From Billgrantia gudaonensis (GTDB lineage Bacteria; Pseudomonadota; Gammaproteobacteria; Pseudomonadales; Halomonadaceae), in NCBI RefSeq assembly GCF_900100195.1, contig NZ_FNES01000003.1, positions 310,001-374,000 of the forward strand: a stretch of 64,000 nucleotides of DNA, read 5' to 3'. Shown here piece after piece: positions 1-10,048 of this stretch. The notes beneath the pieces are model-generated. The model was not told the origin of the DNA and made no database searches. It saw only the letters and a program-made list of their open reading frames with translations. The position numbers were made by a program, and so were the translations under genes. Position 1 is the first letter of the stretch; each line of letters starts with the position of its first letter.

Positions 1-563
1 CCATCCACCTTGGTGGCTTTGACCACCACGTCGGCATCGATCTCGATGCCGCGCAGACAGGCCGCCGAATCCGTGGTGAAGAACGGGTTGCCGGTACCGG
101 CGGAGAACAGCACCACGTCGCCGGAGGTCAGGTAGCGAATGGCCGTGCGACGATCATAGTGCTCCACCACCCCGCTCATGGGGATGGCCGACATCACCCG
201 CGAGCGGATATTGGAGCGTTCCAGGGCATCGCGCATGGCCAGCGCATTCATCACCGTGGCCAGCATGCCCATGTGATCGCCGGTCACCCGGTCCATGCCG
301 GCCTCGTGCAGTGCCGCACCGCGGAACAGGTTGCCGCCACCGACTACGATGCCCACCTGCACGCCGATTCCGACCAGTTGGCCGATCTCCAGCGCCATGC
401 GGTCGAGCACCTTGGGATCGATGCCGAATTCGGCATCGCCGGTCAGCGCCTCTCCGGACAGCTTGAGCAGAATGCGCTTGTACTTCGACTTGTCGTCGCG
501 CGACTTTTCCGCTCGGCTGGCGTCGGGACGGGGCGGGGCTTCGCTGCGATCGGCACTGGGCAT
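1..563 (-). CDS. pyrH: UMP kinase, 3' part cut by window edge
   Basis: Phosphorylates UMP to UDP in pyrimidine nucleotide synthesis; bacterial UMP kinases are cytoplasmic hexamers of the amino-acid-kinase fold. About 187 residues are visible; the C-terminus lies beyond the left edge. Seen: the nucleotide-binding start [13 protein letters not shown], the glycine loop [10 protein letters not shown], and the family segment [16 protein letters not shown] charged N-terminal extension of roughly 25 residues precedes the conserved start. Two in-frame ATGs lie at 569 and 563; AGGAG abuts the first, so the second (563), about six bases away, is the better start. It follows tsf on the same strand, the usual rpsB-tsf-pyrH order. 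Identity is secure. Confidence 0.95.
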   Translation of the reverse strand, partial: MPSADRSEAPPRPDASRAEKSRDDKSKYKRILLKLSGEALTGDAEFGIDPKVLDRMALEIGQLVGIGVQVGIVVGGGNLFRGAALHEAGMDRVTGDHMGMLATVMNALAMRDALERSNIRSRVMSAIPMSGVVEHYDRRTAIRYLTSGDVVLFSAGTGNPFFTTDSAACLRGIEIDADVVVKATKVD

Positions 564-631
564 GGGCATCTCCTGAATCAACGTCGAGTGGATTGCAAGG
601 TTGGCGGGCCGGGCACGCCGGCCGGATACGC

Positions 632-659
632 GAAGGCGTGCGCTCATGCGCACGCCTTC
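632..659 (-). terminator. Hairpin between tsf and pyrH
   Basis: Perfect 12-bp stem (arms 632-643 and 648-659) with a 4-base loop, lying downstream of tsf and upstream of pyrH. No T-run follows on the minus strand, so it may act as an attenuator or an mRNA end stabiliser rather than a full terminator. Confidence 0.5.
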
Positions 660-679
660 ACGCGCTGGAAGCTCAGACC

Positions 680-1549
680 TCAGCTACGACCAGCCTGTTC
701 CATGACTTCCTTGGCGAAGTCGACCTCTTCCTTCTCGATGCCTTCGCCCACTTCGAAGCGGGTGAAGCCGACCACCACGCCACCGGCGGCCTTGACGAAC
801 TCGGCCACGCTCTGGTTGGGGTCCTTGACGAAGGGCTGCTCGGTGAGGCTGTTCTCGGCCAGGTACTTCTTCAGACGGCCCTGAACCATCTTCTCGGCGA
901 TGTTCTCGGGCTTGCCGGCCATGTCCGGCTGGGCCAGGATGATCGCCTTCTCTTCGTCGAGCTTTTCCTGCGGCATGTCATCGGGGCGCGCCACGGTCGG
1001 GTTGATGGCAGCGACGTGCATCGCGACGTCCTTGGCCACCTCGGCGTTGCCGCCCTCGAGCACGGTCAACACGCCGATGCGACCACCGTGGACATAAGCG
1101 CCCACCAGACCGCCTTGCGGCGCCTCGACCACGGCGCAGCGCCGTACGCCGATGTTCTCGCCGATCTTCTGCACCAGTTGTTCACGAGTGACCTCGAGAT
1201 CGCCGTCCATCACCGCGGCCACGTCCTCGCTCTTGGCGGCGAAGAAGGCATCGGCGACCTTGTCGGCGAAGGCCTTGAAATTGTCGTCGCGGGCGACGAA
1301 ATCGGTCTCCGAGTTGATCTCGACCATCACGCCGTAGCTGCCGTCATCGGCGACACGCGTCACCACGGTGCCTTCGGCGGCGGTACGGCCAGCCTTCTTG
1401 GCGGCCTTGAGGCCGGAATTCTTGCGCAGGTTCTCGATGGCGACCTCGATGTCACCACCGGCTTCGGTGAGTGCCTTCTTGCACTCCATCATGCCGAGCC
1501 CGGTACGCTCGCGCAGTTCCTTGACCTGGGAGGCGCTGATCGCTGCCAT
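680..1549 (-). CDS. tsf: Elongation factor Ts
   Basis: Nucleotide exchange factor that recycles EF-Tu-GDP to EF-Tu-GTP during translation. The 289-residue product has the normal length. The N-terminal UBA-like segment contains [17 protein letters not shown], and the EF-Tu-contacting core includes [15 protein letters not shown] near residue 80. The start ([13 protein letters not shown]) is the family start. It lies 84 bases after rpsB on the same strand, separated by a 13-bp hairpin, and before pyrH. Co-transcription with rpsB is expected from family knowledge and fits the lack of another obvious promoter. Confidence 0.97.
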   Translation of the reverse strand: MAAISASQVKELRERTGLGMMECKKALTEAGGDIEVAIENLRKNSGLKAAKKAGRTAAEGTVVTRVADDGSYGVMVEINSETDFVARDDNFKAFADKVADAFFAAKSEDVAAVMDGDLEVTREQLVQKIGENIGVRRCAVVEAPQGGLVGAYVHGGRIGVLTVLEGGNAEVAKDVAMHVAAINPTVARPDDMPQEKLDEEKAIILAQPDMAGKPENIAEKMVQGRLKKYLAENSLTEQPFVKDPNQSVAEFVKAAGGVVVGFTRFEVGEGIEKEEVDFAKEVMEQAGRS

Positions 1550-1595
1550 GGTAGTTACCTCTGGAAATGATTCGACCGGTGATAGATCGCGTGAG

Positions 1596-1623
1596 CGCAG
1601 CGGGCGCTGGAGCGCCCGCTGCG
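1596..1623 (-). terminator. rpsB-tsf intergenic hairpin
   Basis: Perfect 13-bp GC-rich stem (arms 1596-1608 and 1611-1623) with a 2-base apex, between the rpsB stop and the tsf start. No T-tract follows. In E. coli a hairpin in the same position lowers tsf relative to rpsB; a similar partial attenuator is inferred here. Confidence 0.5.
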
Positions 1624-1633
1624 GCCATCGCGG

Positions 1634-2377
1634 TTACTCGGCGGCAGCGGCGTCGCCGCTCTCGCCCTCGGTGACCTCGACGAACTCGTCGGGACGGCCT
1701 TCCTTCGCACGTGCGCAAGCGTCGGCGACGGCCCTGACGTAAATCTGGATGGCGCGGATGGAGTCATCGTTGCCGGGAATCACGTAATCGACGCCGTCCG
1801 GATCGGAATTGGTGTCGACCACGCCGATCACCGGGATGCCCAGCTTGTTCGCCTCGTTGATGGCGATGCGCTCGTGGTCGACGTCGATCACGAACAGGGC
1901 ATCGGGCAGGCCGCCCATCTCCTTGATGCCACCCACGCTGCGCTCGAGCTTGTCCTGCTCGCGGGTCGCCATCAGGACCTCTTTCTTGGTCAGCTTGTCG
2001 AAGGTGCCGTCTTCGTGCATGGCTTCGAGTTCGCGCAGACGCTTGATCGAGACGCGGATGGTCTTGTAGTTGGTCAGCATGCCGCCCAGCCAGCGGTGGT
2101 TGACGAAAGGCTGACCGACGCGGGTGGCCTCTTCCTTGATGATCTTGCTCGCGCTGCGCTTGGTGCCGACGAACAGAATCTTGTTGTTGGCGGCCGCCAT
2201 CTTCTCGACCACATCGATCGCCTCGTTGAGCGCCGGCAGGGTATGCTCGAGGTTGATGATGTGGATCTTGTTGCGGGCACCGAAGATGAACTGGCTCATC
2301 TTCGGGTTCCAGTAGCGGGTCTGGTGGCCGAAGTGGGCGCCTGCCTTGAGCAGGTCGCGCATGTTGACATGTGCCAT
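1634..2377 (-). CDS. rpsB: 30S ribosomal protein S2
   Basis: Small-subunit ribosomal protein of 247 residues. Seen: the start [20 protein letters not shown], then [24 protein letters not shown] and the C-terminal [13 protein letters not shown] segment. The reading frame stays open far upstream, but the real start is at 2377, where AGGAG lies six bases before ATG and the protein matches the S2 N-terminus. First gene of the rpsB-tsf-pyrH run. A structured leader and an extended -10 promoter lie upstream (separate entries), consistent with the known S2 autoregulation in gammaproteobacteria. C-terminal tail is acidic ([14 protein letters not shown]). Confidence 0.97.
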   Translation of the reverse strand: MAHVNMRDLLKAGAHFGHQTRYWNPKMSQFIFGARNKIHIINLEHTLPALNEAIDVVEKMAAANNKILFVGTKRSASKIIKEEATRVGQPFVNHRWLGGMLTNYKTIRVSIKRLRELEAMHEDGTFDKLTKKEVLMATREQDKLERSVGGIKEMGGLPDALFVIDVDHERIAINEANKLGIPVIGVVDTNSDPDGVDYVIPGNDDSIRAIQIYVRAVADACARAKEGRPDEFVEVTEGESGDAAAAE

Positions 2378-2408
2378 GGATGACTCCTGAAAAATCGGGT
2401 TAGGCCTC

Positions 2409-2477
2409 CATGCACCCCATGGATCCGACTGCCGGGGGGAAACCGCGGCAGCACCCGGGACCATGTGCCGGTGCATG
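2409..2477 (-). promoter_or_regulatory. Structured rpsB mRNA leader (likely S2 autoregulatory)
   Basis: Upstream of rpsB on the minus strand. An outer 8-bp perfect stem (2409-2416 with 2470-2477) encloses an inner 6-bp stem (2429-2434 with 2446-2451). In E. coli the 5' leader of rpsB binds S2 and shuts down rpsB-tsf translation; a comparable leader here is inferred from position and structure. Pseudoknot or SD pairing was not worked out. Confidence 0.5.
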
Positions 2478-2587
2478 TGTGTTTTCAAGGCTTGAGGTTC
2501 ACGGCGCGCAAAGGCGCCAGCGCCGTCGCTGCGGCCGAGACGGATCGGGCCAGGCCCGCCGGGTCGACATTGCAGGAAAGCGCGCGG

Positions 2588-2616
2588 CTTTATACCATAG
2601 TTCGCCAACGAGATGA
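2588..2616 (-). promoter_or_regulatory. Extended -10 promoter of rpsB-tsf
   Basis: On the minus strand TGG-TATAAA is present (T 2596, G 2595, then TATAAA 2593-2588), an extended -10 element, with a weak -35 TTCATC at 2616-2611 and 17-bp spacing. A GC-rich discriminator follows, as in stringently controlled ribosomal promoters. The same element precedes rpmB at 25314-25322. Confidence 0.6.
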
Positions 2617-2676
2617 AGTCGCCCGCTTCCGTTCCCGCCGCTTTTCCGGGCGATCCACCCTGTGAACCGAGATTTC

Positions 2677-3468
2677 ATGAACATTCCCATCAAGACGCCC
2701 GACGAGATCGACAAGATGCGCGAAGCCGGCCGTCAGGCCGCCAGCGTGATCGAGATGATCACTCCCCACGTCAAGGCCGGCATTTCCACCGGCGAGATCG
2801 ACCGCCTGTGCCACGACTACATCGTCGACGAGCTGGGCTCCACTCCCGCCCCTCTCGACTACCACGGCTTTCCCAAGTCAGTGTGCACCTCCATCAACCA
2901 CGTGGTGTGCCACGGCATCCCCGATGACGCCAAGCGGCTCAAGAATGGCGACATCATGAACCTGGACATCACCGTGAAGACCGCCGATGGCTATCACGGC
3001 GACTCCAGCGTGATGTTCGTGATCGGCGAGACCATCCAGGGCGAGCGGCTGTGCCGCGTCACTCAGGAGTGCCTGTACCACAGCATCGCCCTGGTACGTC
3101 CGGGCGTACGCCTCTCCACGCTGGCCCGCGCCATCCAGTCCCATGCCGAAGCGAACGGCTACTCGGTGGTGCGCGACTTCTGCGGTCACGGCATCGGCGC
3201 CAGTTTCCACGAGGATCCGCAAGTGTTGCACTACGATGGCTATGCGCCGGAAGCCGACATCGAGCTCGCCGCCGGCATGTGCCTGACCATCGAGCCGATG
3301 ATCAACGCCGGCAAGTACCAGACCAAGGTGCTGCGCGACGGCTGGACTGCGGTGACCCGCGACAAGAGCCTTTCCGCCCAGTGGGAGCACACCCTGCTGG
3401 TCACCCAGAACGGCGTGGAGGTGCTCACCGCTCGCGGCGATGAAGACCTCGCCTTCCTCGACCGCTGA
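2677..3468 (+). CDS. map: Methionine aminopeptidase type I
   Basis: Removes the initiator methionine from nascent proteins; a dinuclear metal enzyme. The 263-residue product has the full pita-bread fold. Metal ligands are visible as Asp in NLDITV, Asp in HGDSS, His in CGHGIG, Glu in TIEPM and Glu in QWEHT; the substrate His lies in YHGFPK. A GTG at 2662 would add five residues, but the ATG at 2677 gives the family start MNIPIKTPDEIDKM; neither has a strong SD. It is divergent from rpsB, as in E. coli, and is followed 11 bases later by glnD. Confidence 0.95.
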   Translation: MNIPIKTPDEIDKMREAGRQAASVIEMITPHVKAGISTGEIDRLCHDYIVDELGSTPAPLDYHGFPKSVCTSINHVVCHGIPDDAKRLKNGDIMNLDITVKTADGYHGDSSVMFVIGETIQGERLCRVTQECLYHSIALVRPGVRLSTLARAIQSHAEANGYSVVRDFCGHGIGASFHEDPQVLHYDGYAPEADIELAAGMCLTIEPMINAGKYQTKVLRDGWTAVTRDKSLSAQWEHTLLVTQNGVEVLTARGDEDLAFLDR

Positions 3469-3479
3469 GTCGATCGCTC

Positions 3480-6155
3480 ATGCTCCTGCACCACTATCGT
3501 TTCGTGCCCGACGAGTCGCTGTTCGATGCCGAGACCTTCCGCACCGAACTCGCCGGCAGCCGCTCGCCCATCGCCCCTTTCAAGGCGGCCCTGCGCGATC
3601 TCCAGGTTCGCCTCGATGAACGCTTTCGCGCCGGCGCCGACATCCGCGACCTGGTGCACGGACGGGCCTGGTGCCTCGATCGGCTGCTGGCCATCGCATG
3701 GGAGCGCCACGCCTGGCCCGACGACGGCATCGCCCTGCTCGCGGTGGGCGGTTACGGGCGCGGCGAGCTGCATCCGCACTCCGACATCGACCTGCAACTG
3801 CTACTCGAGAACGACGACGACACGCCCTACCGAGAAGCACTGACGGCCTTCATCACCTTCCTATGGGACATCGGCCTGGAGATCGGTCACAGCGTCCGCT
3901 CGCTGTCCGACTGCGAGCGCGAAGCGGCCGGCGACATCACGGTGATGACCAACCTGCTGGAATCGCGCACTCTGGCCGGTCCCGAGCGGCTGCGAGAGGC
4001 CATGAGGGCTCGCCTCGCCCCCGAGCGCCTGTGGCCGGCGGACCGTTTCTTCGAGGCCAAGTGGCAGGAGCAGATCAGTCGCCACTACCGCCACAACAAT
4101 TCCGAGTATCACCTGGAACCCAACATCAAGAGTTCGCCGGGCGGCTTGCGTGACATCCAGATGATCGGCTGGGTGGCCAAGCGCCATTTCGGCAGCCAGC
4201 GCTACGAGGACCTGGTCGCCAACGGCTTCATGAACGATGCCGAACTGCGCATCCTCAGCCAGGGCCAGGCCTTCCTGTGGCAGGTGCGCTACGCCCTGCA
4301 CATGCTCACCGACCGCGCCGAGGACCGTCTGCTGTTCGACCACCAGCGCACCATCGCCGAGCTGTTCGGCTTTCGCGACACTCCCGAGCGGCTGGCCGTG
4401 GAACAGTTCATGAAGCGCTACTACCGCCACGTCACGGCGCTGGCCGGGCTCAACGACATGCTGCTGCAGCACTTCGACGAAGCGATCCTGCGCAAGGGCG
4501 AAGCGCTGCCCACCACGCAACTCAACGAACGCTTCGAGATCAAGGGCGGCTACATCCAGGCGCGCTCGCGAGCCATCTTTCGCGAAGCGCCTTCGGCCCT
4601 GCTCGAGCTCTTCCTGCTGATGGCCGAGCACCCCGAGATCGAAGGCGTGCGTGCCGACACCATCCGGCTGATCCGCGATCACCGTCACCAGATCGACGAC
4701 CTCTACCGCGACGACCCCCGCCATCAGCAGCTGTTCCTGGATCTGCTGCGTTCCGGCGGCAACGTGCCACGCCAACTGCGCCGCATGAATCGCTATGGCG
4801 TGCTCGGCAAGTATCTCCCGGAATTCGGCCAGGCCGTGGGGCTGATGCAGCACGACCTCTTCCACATCTATACCGTGGATGCCCATACCCTGCGCCTGCT
4901 CAAATGCATCCAGCGCTTCCGCGAGCCCGAGGCGCGAGACGAGTTCCCGGTCGCGACGACACTGATTCACCAGTTGCCCAAGCTGGAGCTGCTGTGGATC
5001 GCCGGCCTCTACCACGACATCGGCAAGGGCCGCGGCGGCGACCACTCGGAGATCGGCGCCCGCGACGTGGCGCAGTTCGCCGAGCGCCATGGCCTCCCGG
5101 CACGCGACACTCGCCTGGTGAGCTGGCTGGTGGAACACCACCTGCTGATGTCGATGGTGGCTCAGAAGCGCGACATCACCGACCCCGACGTGATCGCCGA
5201 CTTCGCCGGCGTGGTGCGCGACGAAACCCGGCTCGACTACCTCTACGTGCTGACCGTGGCCGACATCAACGCCACCAACCCCACGTTGTGGAACGGCTGG
5301 CGGGCATCGCTGCTGCGCCAGCTGCACGCCGAAACCAAACGTGCCCTGCGCCGCGGCCTGGAGAATCCGCTGGACCGCGACGACTGGGTGCGCGAGACGC
5401 GCGCCGAGGCGCGCTCGCTGCTGGCCACCGTGGGCGTGGACCTGGCACGGGTCGAGCAGCTGTGGGAGTCGCTCGGCGAGGACTACTTCCTGCAGTACGC
5501 GCCCAGCGAGATCGTCTGGCAGACTCAGGGCATCCTGGCCCACGGCGACAGCCAGCTGCCGCTGATCCTGGTCAGCCCGCCCGCCGACGAGCTGGACGAT
5601 GGCGGCACCAAGGTGTTCATCCATACTCGCTCGGTGGAAGACCTGTTCGCGGCGACTGCGGCCGCCATGGAACAGCTTGGTCTGTCGATCCACGACGCCC
5701 GCATCGCCACTTCGAGCAACGACTGGACGCTCAACACCTTCATCGTGCTCGACGACCAGGGCCGCGCCATCCGCGACCCCGAACGCATCGAGGCGATACG
5801 TCGTCATTTGGTGGAAGAGCTCGACGACCCGGACGACTATCCGCAGATCGTCACCCGCCACACGCCGCGCCAGCTGCGCCACTTCAAGGTGCCCACCGAG
5901 GTGCGCATCGAACAGGATCCGGCCAACGAACGCACCCTGCTGGAGCTGACCGCCCCCGACCGTCCCGGCCTGTTGGCGAGGGTCGGGCGCATCTTCATGG
6001 AGCAGGACATCGCCCTCTCGGCGGCCAAGATCGCCACCCTGGGCGAGCGGGTGGAAGACGTCTTCTTCATCACCGACAAGCGCGGGGCGCCGCTGACCGA
6101 CCCCGAGCGCCAGCAGCGGCTGCGCGAACGTCTGGTGGAAGTGCTCGACGTTTGA
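3480..6155 (+). CDS. glnD: Bifunctional PII uridylyltransferase / uridylyl-removing enzyme
   Basis: Glutamine sensor at the top of the nitrogen cascade: adds UMP to PII when glutamine is low and removes it when glutamine is high. The 891 residues carry the full four-domain order: nucleotidyltransferase (GGYGRGE at 90-96 and SDID at 101-104), a helical linker, an HD hydrolase domain (YHDIGKGRGGDHSEIGA, about residue 510), and two C-terminal ACT domains (about 700-780 and 810-890, the latter beginning near LLELTAPDRPGLLARVG). It begins 11 bases after map. All motifs look intact, so both activities are expected. Confidence 0.96.
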   Translation: MLLHHYRFVPDESLFDAETFRTELAGSRSPIAPFKAALRDLQVRLDERFRAGADIRDLVHGRAWCLDRLLAIAWERHAWPDDGIALLAVGGYGRGELHPHSDIDLQLLLENDDDTPYREALTAFITFLWDIGLEIGHSVRSLSDCEREAAGDITVMTNLLESRTLAGPERLREAMRARLAPERLWPADRFFEAKWQEQISRHYRHNNSEYHLEPNIKSSPGGLRDIQMIGWVAKRHFGSQRYEDLVANGFMNDAELRILSQGQAFLWQVRYALHMLTDRAEDRLLFDHQRTIAELFGFRDTPERLAVEQFMKRYYRHVTALAGLNDMLLQHFDEAILRKGEALPTTQLNERFEIKGGYIQARSRAIFREAPSALLELFLLMAEHPEIEGVRADTIRLIRDHRHQIDDLYRDDPRHQQLFLDLLRSGGNVPRQLRRMNRYGVLGKYLPEFGQAVGLMQHDLFHIYTVDAHTLRLLKCIQRFREPEARDEFPVATTLIHQLPKLELLWIAGLYHDIGKGRGGDHSEIGARDVAQFAERHGLPARDTRLVSWLVEHHLLMSMVAQKRDITDPDVIADFAGVVRDETRLDYLYVLTVADINATNPTLWNGWRASLLRQLHAETKRALRRGLENPLDRDDWVRETRAEARSLLATVGVDLARVEQLWESLGEDYFLQYAPSEIVWQTQGILAHGDSQLPLILVSPPADELDDGGTKVFIHTRSVEDLFAATAAAMEQLGLSIHDARIATSSNDWTLNTFIVLDDQGRAIRDPERIEAIRRHLVEELDDPDDYPQIVTRHTPRQLRHFKVPTEVRIEQDPANERTLLELTAPDRPGLLARVGRIFMEQDIALSAAKIATLGERVEDVFFITDKRGAPLTDPERQQRLRERLVEVLDV

Positions 6156-6245
6156 GGCCTCGAAGCGCCTTCCCTATAATCGAGCCCCTTCCGATCACGA
6201 CAACGACGCCCGAGGCCATGGCCGGCAAGGCGCGCCTGGACACCC

Positions 6246-7454
6246 ATGAACCCCGACCTCGACGCCCTCAAGCCCTACCCCTTCGAGAAGCTCGCCGCGC
6301 TCAAGGCCGGAGTGACGCCGCCCGAAGGGCTTGCGCCCATTCCGTTGACCATCGGCGAACCCCGGCACGCCCCTTATGCAGAGGCACTGGAAACGCTGGG
6401 CGCCCACCTGACCGAGATGGGTCGTTACCCGGCGACCTCCGGCCTTCCCGAACTGCGCCAGGCGATCGCCGGCTGGGCCGCACGGCGCTTCTCGCTGACC
6501 GCCGGCCTCGATCCCGAAACCCAGGTGCTGCCGGTCAACGGCACCCGCGAGGCGATCTTCGCCTTCGTCCAGGCTGCGCTGGACCGCACGCGCCCGGCGA
6601 AGGTGGCCATGCCCAACCCCTTCTACCAGATCTACGAGGGGGCCACCCTGCTGGCCGGCGGCACCCCCCACTACCTGGCGTGCCGAGCCGATACGGGCTT
6701 TCTCCCCGATGTCGGCAGCGTACCCGCCGAGGTATGGCACGAGGTGCAGATCCTCTTCGTCTGTTCGCCGGGCAACCCCAGCGGCGCGGTAATGCCGCTG
6801 ACCGATTACCAGACGCTGATCGAACTGGCCGACGAGCACGACTTCATCATCGCCTCCGACGAATGCTACTGCGAGCTCTACCTGAACGAGGACGCTCCAC
6901 CGTCGGGGCTGCTCGAAGCCTGCGCGACACTCGGTCGCCACGACTACCGCCGCTGCCTGGTCTTCCACTCCCTGTCCAAGCGCTCCAACCTGCCGGGGCT
7001 GCGCTCCGGTTTCGTCGCCGGCGACGCCGAGCTCATCGCTCCCTTCAAGCGCTACCGCACCTACCACGGCTGTGCCATGTCGCTGCCGCTGCAGCACGCC
7101 TCGATCGCCGCCTGGGCCGACGAGGCCCACGTCCGCGCCAATCGCGACGCCTACCGGGCCACTTTCGCCACCGTCACCGAGGTGCTGGCCCCGGTGCTTG
7201 ATTTTCCCGCTCCCGAGGCCAGTTTCTATCTATGGCCAGCGGCTCCCGGCGGGGATGACGTCGACTTCGCCAGACGACTCTTCGCCGAGACCCACGTCAG
7301 CGTGCTGCCCGGCTCCTACATGGGCCGACCCGACATGGATGGCATCAACCCCGGCGCCGGCCGAGTGCGCCTGGCTCTGGTCGCGGAAACGTCCACCGTC
7401 CGGGACGCCGCCGAACGCATTCGACGGTTCATCGAAAGGAGCGCACGATGCTGA
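6246..7454 (+). CDS. dapC: Succinyldiaminopimelate transaminase (class I aminotransferase)
   Basis: PLP enzyme that forms N-succinyl-LL-2,6-diaminopimelate from the keto precursor in lysine and peptidoglycan precursor synthesis. 402 residues. Seen: the N-terminal MNPDLDALKPYPFEKLAAL, typical of the DapC subfamily, VNGTREAIFAF, the PLP-contacting CSPGNPSGAV and SDECYCELY, and the Schiff-base lysine in FHSLSKRSNLPGLRSGF. It starts the dapC-arsC-like-dapD-dapE cluster, which supports DapC over other class I aminotransferases. The last 7 bases overlap the next gene, suggesting translational coupling. Confidence 0.9.
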   Translation: MNPDLDALKPYPFEKLAALKAGVTPPEGLAPIPLTIGEPRHAPYAEALETLGAHLTEMGRYPATSGLPELRQAIAGWAARRFSLTAGLDPETQVLPVNGTREAIFAFVQAALDRTRPAKVAMPNPFYQIYEGATLLAGGTPHYLACRADTGFLPDVGSVPAEVWHEVQILFVCSPGNPSGAVMPLTDYQTLIELADEHDFIIASDECYCELYLNEDAPPSGLLEACATLGRHDYRRCLVFHSLSKRSNLPGLRSGFVAGDAELIAPFKRYRTYHGCAMSLPLQHASIAAWADEAHVRANRDAYRATFATVTEVLAPVLDFPAPEASFYLWPAAPGGDDVDFARRLFAETHVSVLPGSYMGRPDMDGINPGAGRVRLALVAETSTVRDAAERIRRFIERSARC

Positions 7455-7786
7455 CCCTGTTCGTGATCAAGAACTGCGACACCTGCCGCAAGGCACGCCA
7501 GGCCCTGGATCGCAAGGGCATGCCCTACCAGGTGCATGACCTGCGAGAAGACGGTCTCTCGGCCCCGCTGCTCGAGCACATCCTGCACCACGTACCGCTG
7601 ATGACGCTGCTCAACAAGCACAGCCGAACCTGGCGCGAACTCGATGACGAGACCAAGGCCAACATCGATGCCAACACGGCGCGCGAGCTGATGCTCACCC
7701 ACCCCACCCTGCTCAAGCGTCCGCTGCTGGATACCGGCGACGACATTCTGGTCGGCTACCGCGAAGGCGACTACGACAAGCTGTAG
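7448..7786 (+). CDS. yffB: ArsC/Spx-family reductase-like protein (YffB type)
   Basis: A 112-residue protein of the ArsC/Spx thioredoxin-like fold. A Cys-X2-Cys pair lies near the N-terminus (KNCDTCRKAR), followed by YQVHDLREDGL and a C-terminal LLKRPLLDTGDDILVGY segment. It overlaps the dapC stop by 7 bases and precedes dapD. The homologue next to dapE in E. coli is yffB, of unclear function; a role in glutathione-linked reduction has been proposed for the family. The context does not by itself show a role in lysine synthesis. Arsenate reductase activity is not supported by any ars neighbour. Confidence 0.85.
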   Translation: MLTLFVIKNCDTCRKARQALDRKGMPYQVHDLREDGLSAPLLEHILHHVPLMTLLNKHSRTWRELDDETKANIDANTARELMLTHPTLLKRPLLDTGDDILVGYREGDYDKL

Positions 7787-7845
7787 GTCGGCCGGCAGGC
7801 GCCAGCCGTCCCACGAACCTTGACCAAGCCAGAGGACACCACCCC

Positions 7846-8871
7846 ATGCTGAGTTTTGCACTTGGAATCGGCACCCAGAACACCCAGGGCGACTGGCTGG
7901 AGATCTACTATCCCGCCCCCCTGTTCCAGCCCGACAGCGCCCTGATCGAGGCCGTCAAACGCGTGATGGACGTGCCGGACGGCAATGCCGCCGTGAGTTT
8001 TCTGCCCGAGCATTGCGCCGAGCTGGCCGGCGCCCTCAAGGCCGCGGGGCACGCCGATCAGGCCGAACTGGCCGAGGTGCTGGCAACCAGCCAGCGCCCG
8101 CTGGTGGCCATGTTCCTGGCCGAAGACCTGCCCCCGCAGAGCGCCCCGGAAGTCTACCTCAAGCTGCACCTGCTCTCGCACCGCCTGGTCAAGCCCCACG
8201 GCGTCGACCTGACCGGCATGTTCGGCCTACTGCGCAACGTGGCCTGGACCAACGAAGGCCCCATCGACATCGAGGAGCTGCCGACTCGCCGTCTCAAGGC
8301 TCGCCTCGAGGGACGCGCGCTCTCGGTGGACTGCGTCGACAAGTTCCCCAAGATGACCGACTACGTGGTGCCCTCCGGCGTGCGCATCGGCGACACCGCC
8401 CGGGTCCGTTTGGGTGCCTACCTGGGCGAAGGCACCACGGTGATGCACGAGGGCTTCGTCAATTTCAACGCCGGTGCCGAAGGCCCCGGCATGATCGAGG
8501 GGCGCATCTCCGCCGGTGTGGTGATCGGCAAGGGCTCCGACCTGGGCGGCGGCTGCTCCACCATGGGCACCCTCTCCGGTGGCGGCAACATCGTCATCAA
8601 AGTGGGTGAGGGCTGTCTGATCGGCGCCAATGCCGGCATCGGCATTCCCTTGGGCGACCGCTGCACCGTGGAGGCAGGGCTCTACATCACCGCCGGCGCC
8701 AAGGTGACGCTGCTCGACGACCAGGGGCAGGAGGTCGAGACCGTGGCCGCTCGCGAGTTGGCCAATCAAAGCGACCTGCTGCTGCGTCGCAATTCGCAGA
8801 ATGGCCGCATCGAGTGCTTGACCAACAAGAGCGCCGTGGCGCTCAACGAGGCACTGCATGCCAACGACTGA
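7846..8871 (+). CDS. dapD: Tetrahydrodipicolinate N-succinyltransferase
   Basis: Transfers succinyl from succinyl-CoA to tetrahydrodipicolinate, committing to the succinylase branch of diaminopimelate synthesis. 341 residues, the long Pseudomonas-type variant rather than the about 275-residue enteric form. The second half shows left-handed beta-helix hexapeptide repeats (for example [17 protein letters not shown] and [19 protein letters not shown]). The start ([17 protein letters not shown]) follows an AGAGGA SD. Its 3' end overlaps dapE by 14 bases, so the two are probably translated together. Confidence 0.94.
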   Translation: MLSFALGIGTQNTQGDWLEIYYPAPLFQPDSALIEAVKRVMDVPDGNAAVSFLPEHCAELAGALKAAGHADQAELAEVLATSQRPLVAMFLAEDLPPQSAPEVYLKLHLLSHRLVKPHGVDLTGMFGLLRNVAWTNEGPIDIEELPTRRLKARLEGRALSVDCVDKFPKMTDYVVPSGVRIGDTARVRLGAYLGEGTTVMHEGFVNFNAGAEGPGMIEGRISAGVVIGKGSDLGGGCSTMGTLSGGGNIVIKVGEGCLIGANAGIGIPLGDRCTVEAGLYITAGAKVTLLDDQGQEVETVAARELANQSDLLLRRNSQNGRIECLTNKSAVALNEALHAND

Positions 8872-10030
8872 TCCCGCCGGCCTTTCGCCCACCCTGCAGT
8901 TGGCGTTCGAGCTGCTGCGCCGCCCTTCGGTGACGCCGGACGATCTCGGCTGCCAGGACCTGATGATCGAGCGCCTGGAGGCGCTCGGCTTCCATGTCGA
9001 ACGCCTGCCCTTCGGCGACGTGGAGAACTTCTGGGCGACCCGAGGCCATCACGGCCCGCTGCTGGCCTTCGCCGGCCATACCGACGTGGTGCCCAGCGGC
9101 CCCCACGTCCGCTGGGACTACCCCCCGTTCGAGCCATGCATCGACGACGACGGCATGCTCAGAGGCCGCGGCGCTGCCGACATGAAGGGCAGCCTGGCGG
9201 CGATGGTCACCGCCGTGGAGCGCTTCGTCGCCGCGCACCCCGACCACCACGGCAAGATCGGCTTTCTGATCACCTCCGATGAGGAAGGACCGGCGGTGGA
9301 CGGCACCCGTGCGGTGGTCGAACACTTGCGCGAGCGTCACGAACGCCTCGATTACTGCATCGTGGGCGAACCCTCGTCGAGCGAGGCGCTTGGCGACGTG
9401 ATCAAGAATGGTCGCCGCGGCTCTCTGGGCGGAGTGCTGCACGTCAAGGGCACTCAGGGCCACGTGGCCTACCCACACCTGGCGAGCAACCCCATTCACC
9501 AGGCCATGCCGGCACTGAACGCCCTGGTGAACGAGTGCTGGGATGGGGGCAACGCCTTCTTCCCCGCCACCAGCTTCCAGATCTCCAACTTCCGCGCCGG
9601 CACCGGCGCCACCAATGTGATTCCCGGTGAGGTGGAGGTGGTGTTCAACTTCCGTTTCTCCACCGAGGTGACCCACCGCGAACTCCAGGCACGTACCGCA
9701 TCGCTTCTCGACGCCCATGGGCTCGACTACCACATCGACTGGACGCTCAACGGCGAGCCCTTTCTCACCGCCGAGGGCGAACTGGTGGAGGCGGCCCTGC
9801 ACGGCGTCGAGTCGGTAATGGGGCGCCAGCCCCGGCTCTCGACCAGCGGCGGCACCTCGGACGGGCGCTTCATTGCCACCTTGGGCAGCCAGGTAGTCGA
9901 GCTCGGCCCCTGCAACGCAACCATTCATCAGGCCAATGAACGCATCCATGCCGCCGACCTCGACGACCTGAGCCGTATCTACGAGGCGGTGTTGACCAAG
10001 CTGTTCGTCAACGGCAGCGCCCAGCCCTGA
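8858..10030 (+). CDS. dapE: Succinyl-diaminopimelate desuccinylase
   Basis: Zinc-dependent M20 amidohydrolase that removes succinate to give LL-diaminopimelate. 390 residues. Metal and catalytic motifs are visible: [11 protein letters not shown] (His and Asp), [13 protein letters not shown] (Asp), [12 protein letters not shown] (Glu-Glu), GEPSSSE, and a C-terminal [12 protein letters not shown]is. The start at 8858 lies inside dapD (14-base overlap). Completes the dapC-yffB-dapD-dapE operon, with a small unknown gene 18 bases later. Confidence 0.95.
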   Translation: MPTTDPAGLSPTLQLAFELLRRPSVTPDDLGCQDLMIERLEALGFHVERLPFGDVENFWATRGHHGPLLAFAGHTDVVPSGPHVRWDYPPFEPCIDDDGMLRGRGAADMKGSLAAMVTAVERFVAAHPDHHGKIGFLITSDEEGPAVDGTRAVVEHLRERHERLDYCIVGEPSSSEALGDVIKNGRRGSLGGVLHVKGTQGHVAYPHLASNPIHQAMPALNALVNECWDGGNAFFPATSFQISNFRAGTGATNVIPGEVEVVFNFRFSTEVTHRELQARTASLLDAHGLDYHIDWTLNGEPFLTAEGELVEAALHGVESVMGRQPRLSTSGGTSDGRFIATLGSQVVELGPCNATIHQANERIHAADLDDLSRIYEAVLTKLFVNGSAQP

Positions 10031-10048
10031 ACACGACGAGAGAATGCC

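Noticed and set aside
2378..2608. N-terminal extension of rpsB by 77 residues
   Set aside because: The extension crosses the structured leader and the promoter, has no SD, and the S2 family starts at [10 protein letters not shown].
3861..5882. A 673-codon open frame antisense to glnD
   Set aside because: Same GC artefact; glnD motifs are all on the plus strand and the antisense product looks like random GC-rich translation.
7448..7786. Arsenate reductase
   Set aside because: ArsC fold is clear, but there are no ars genes and the dap context matches the YffB subfamily of unknown role.
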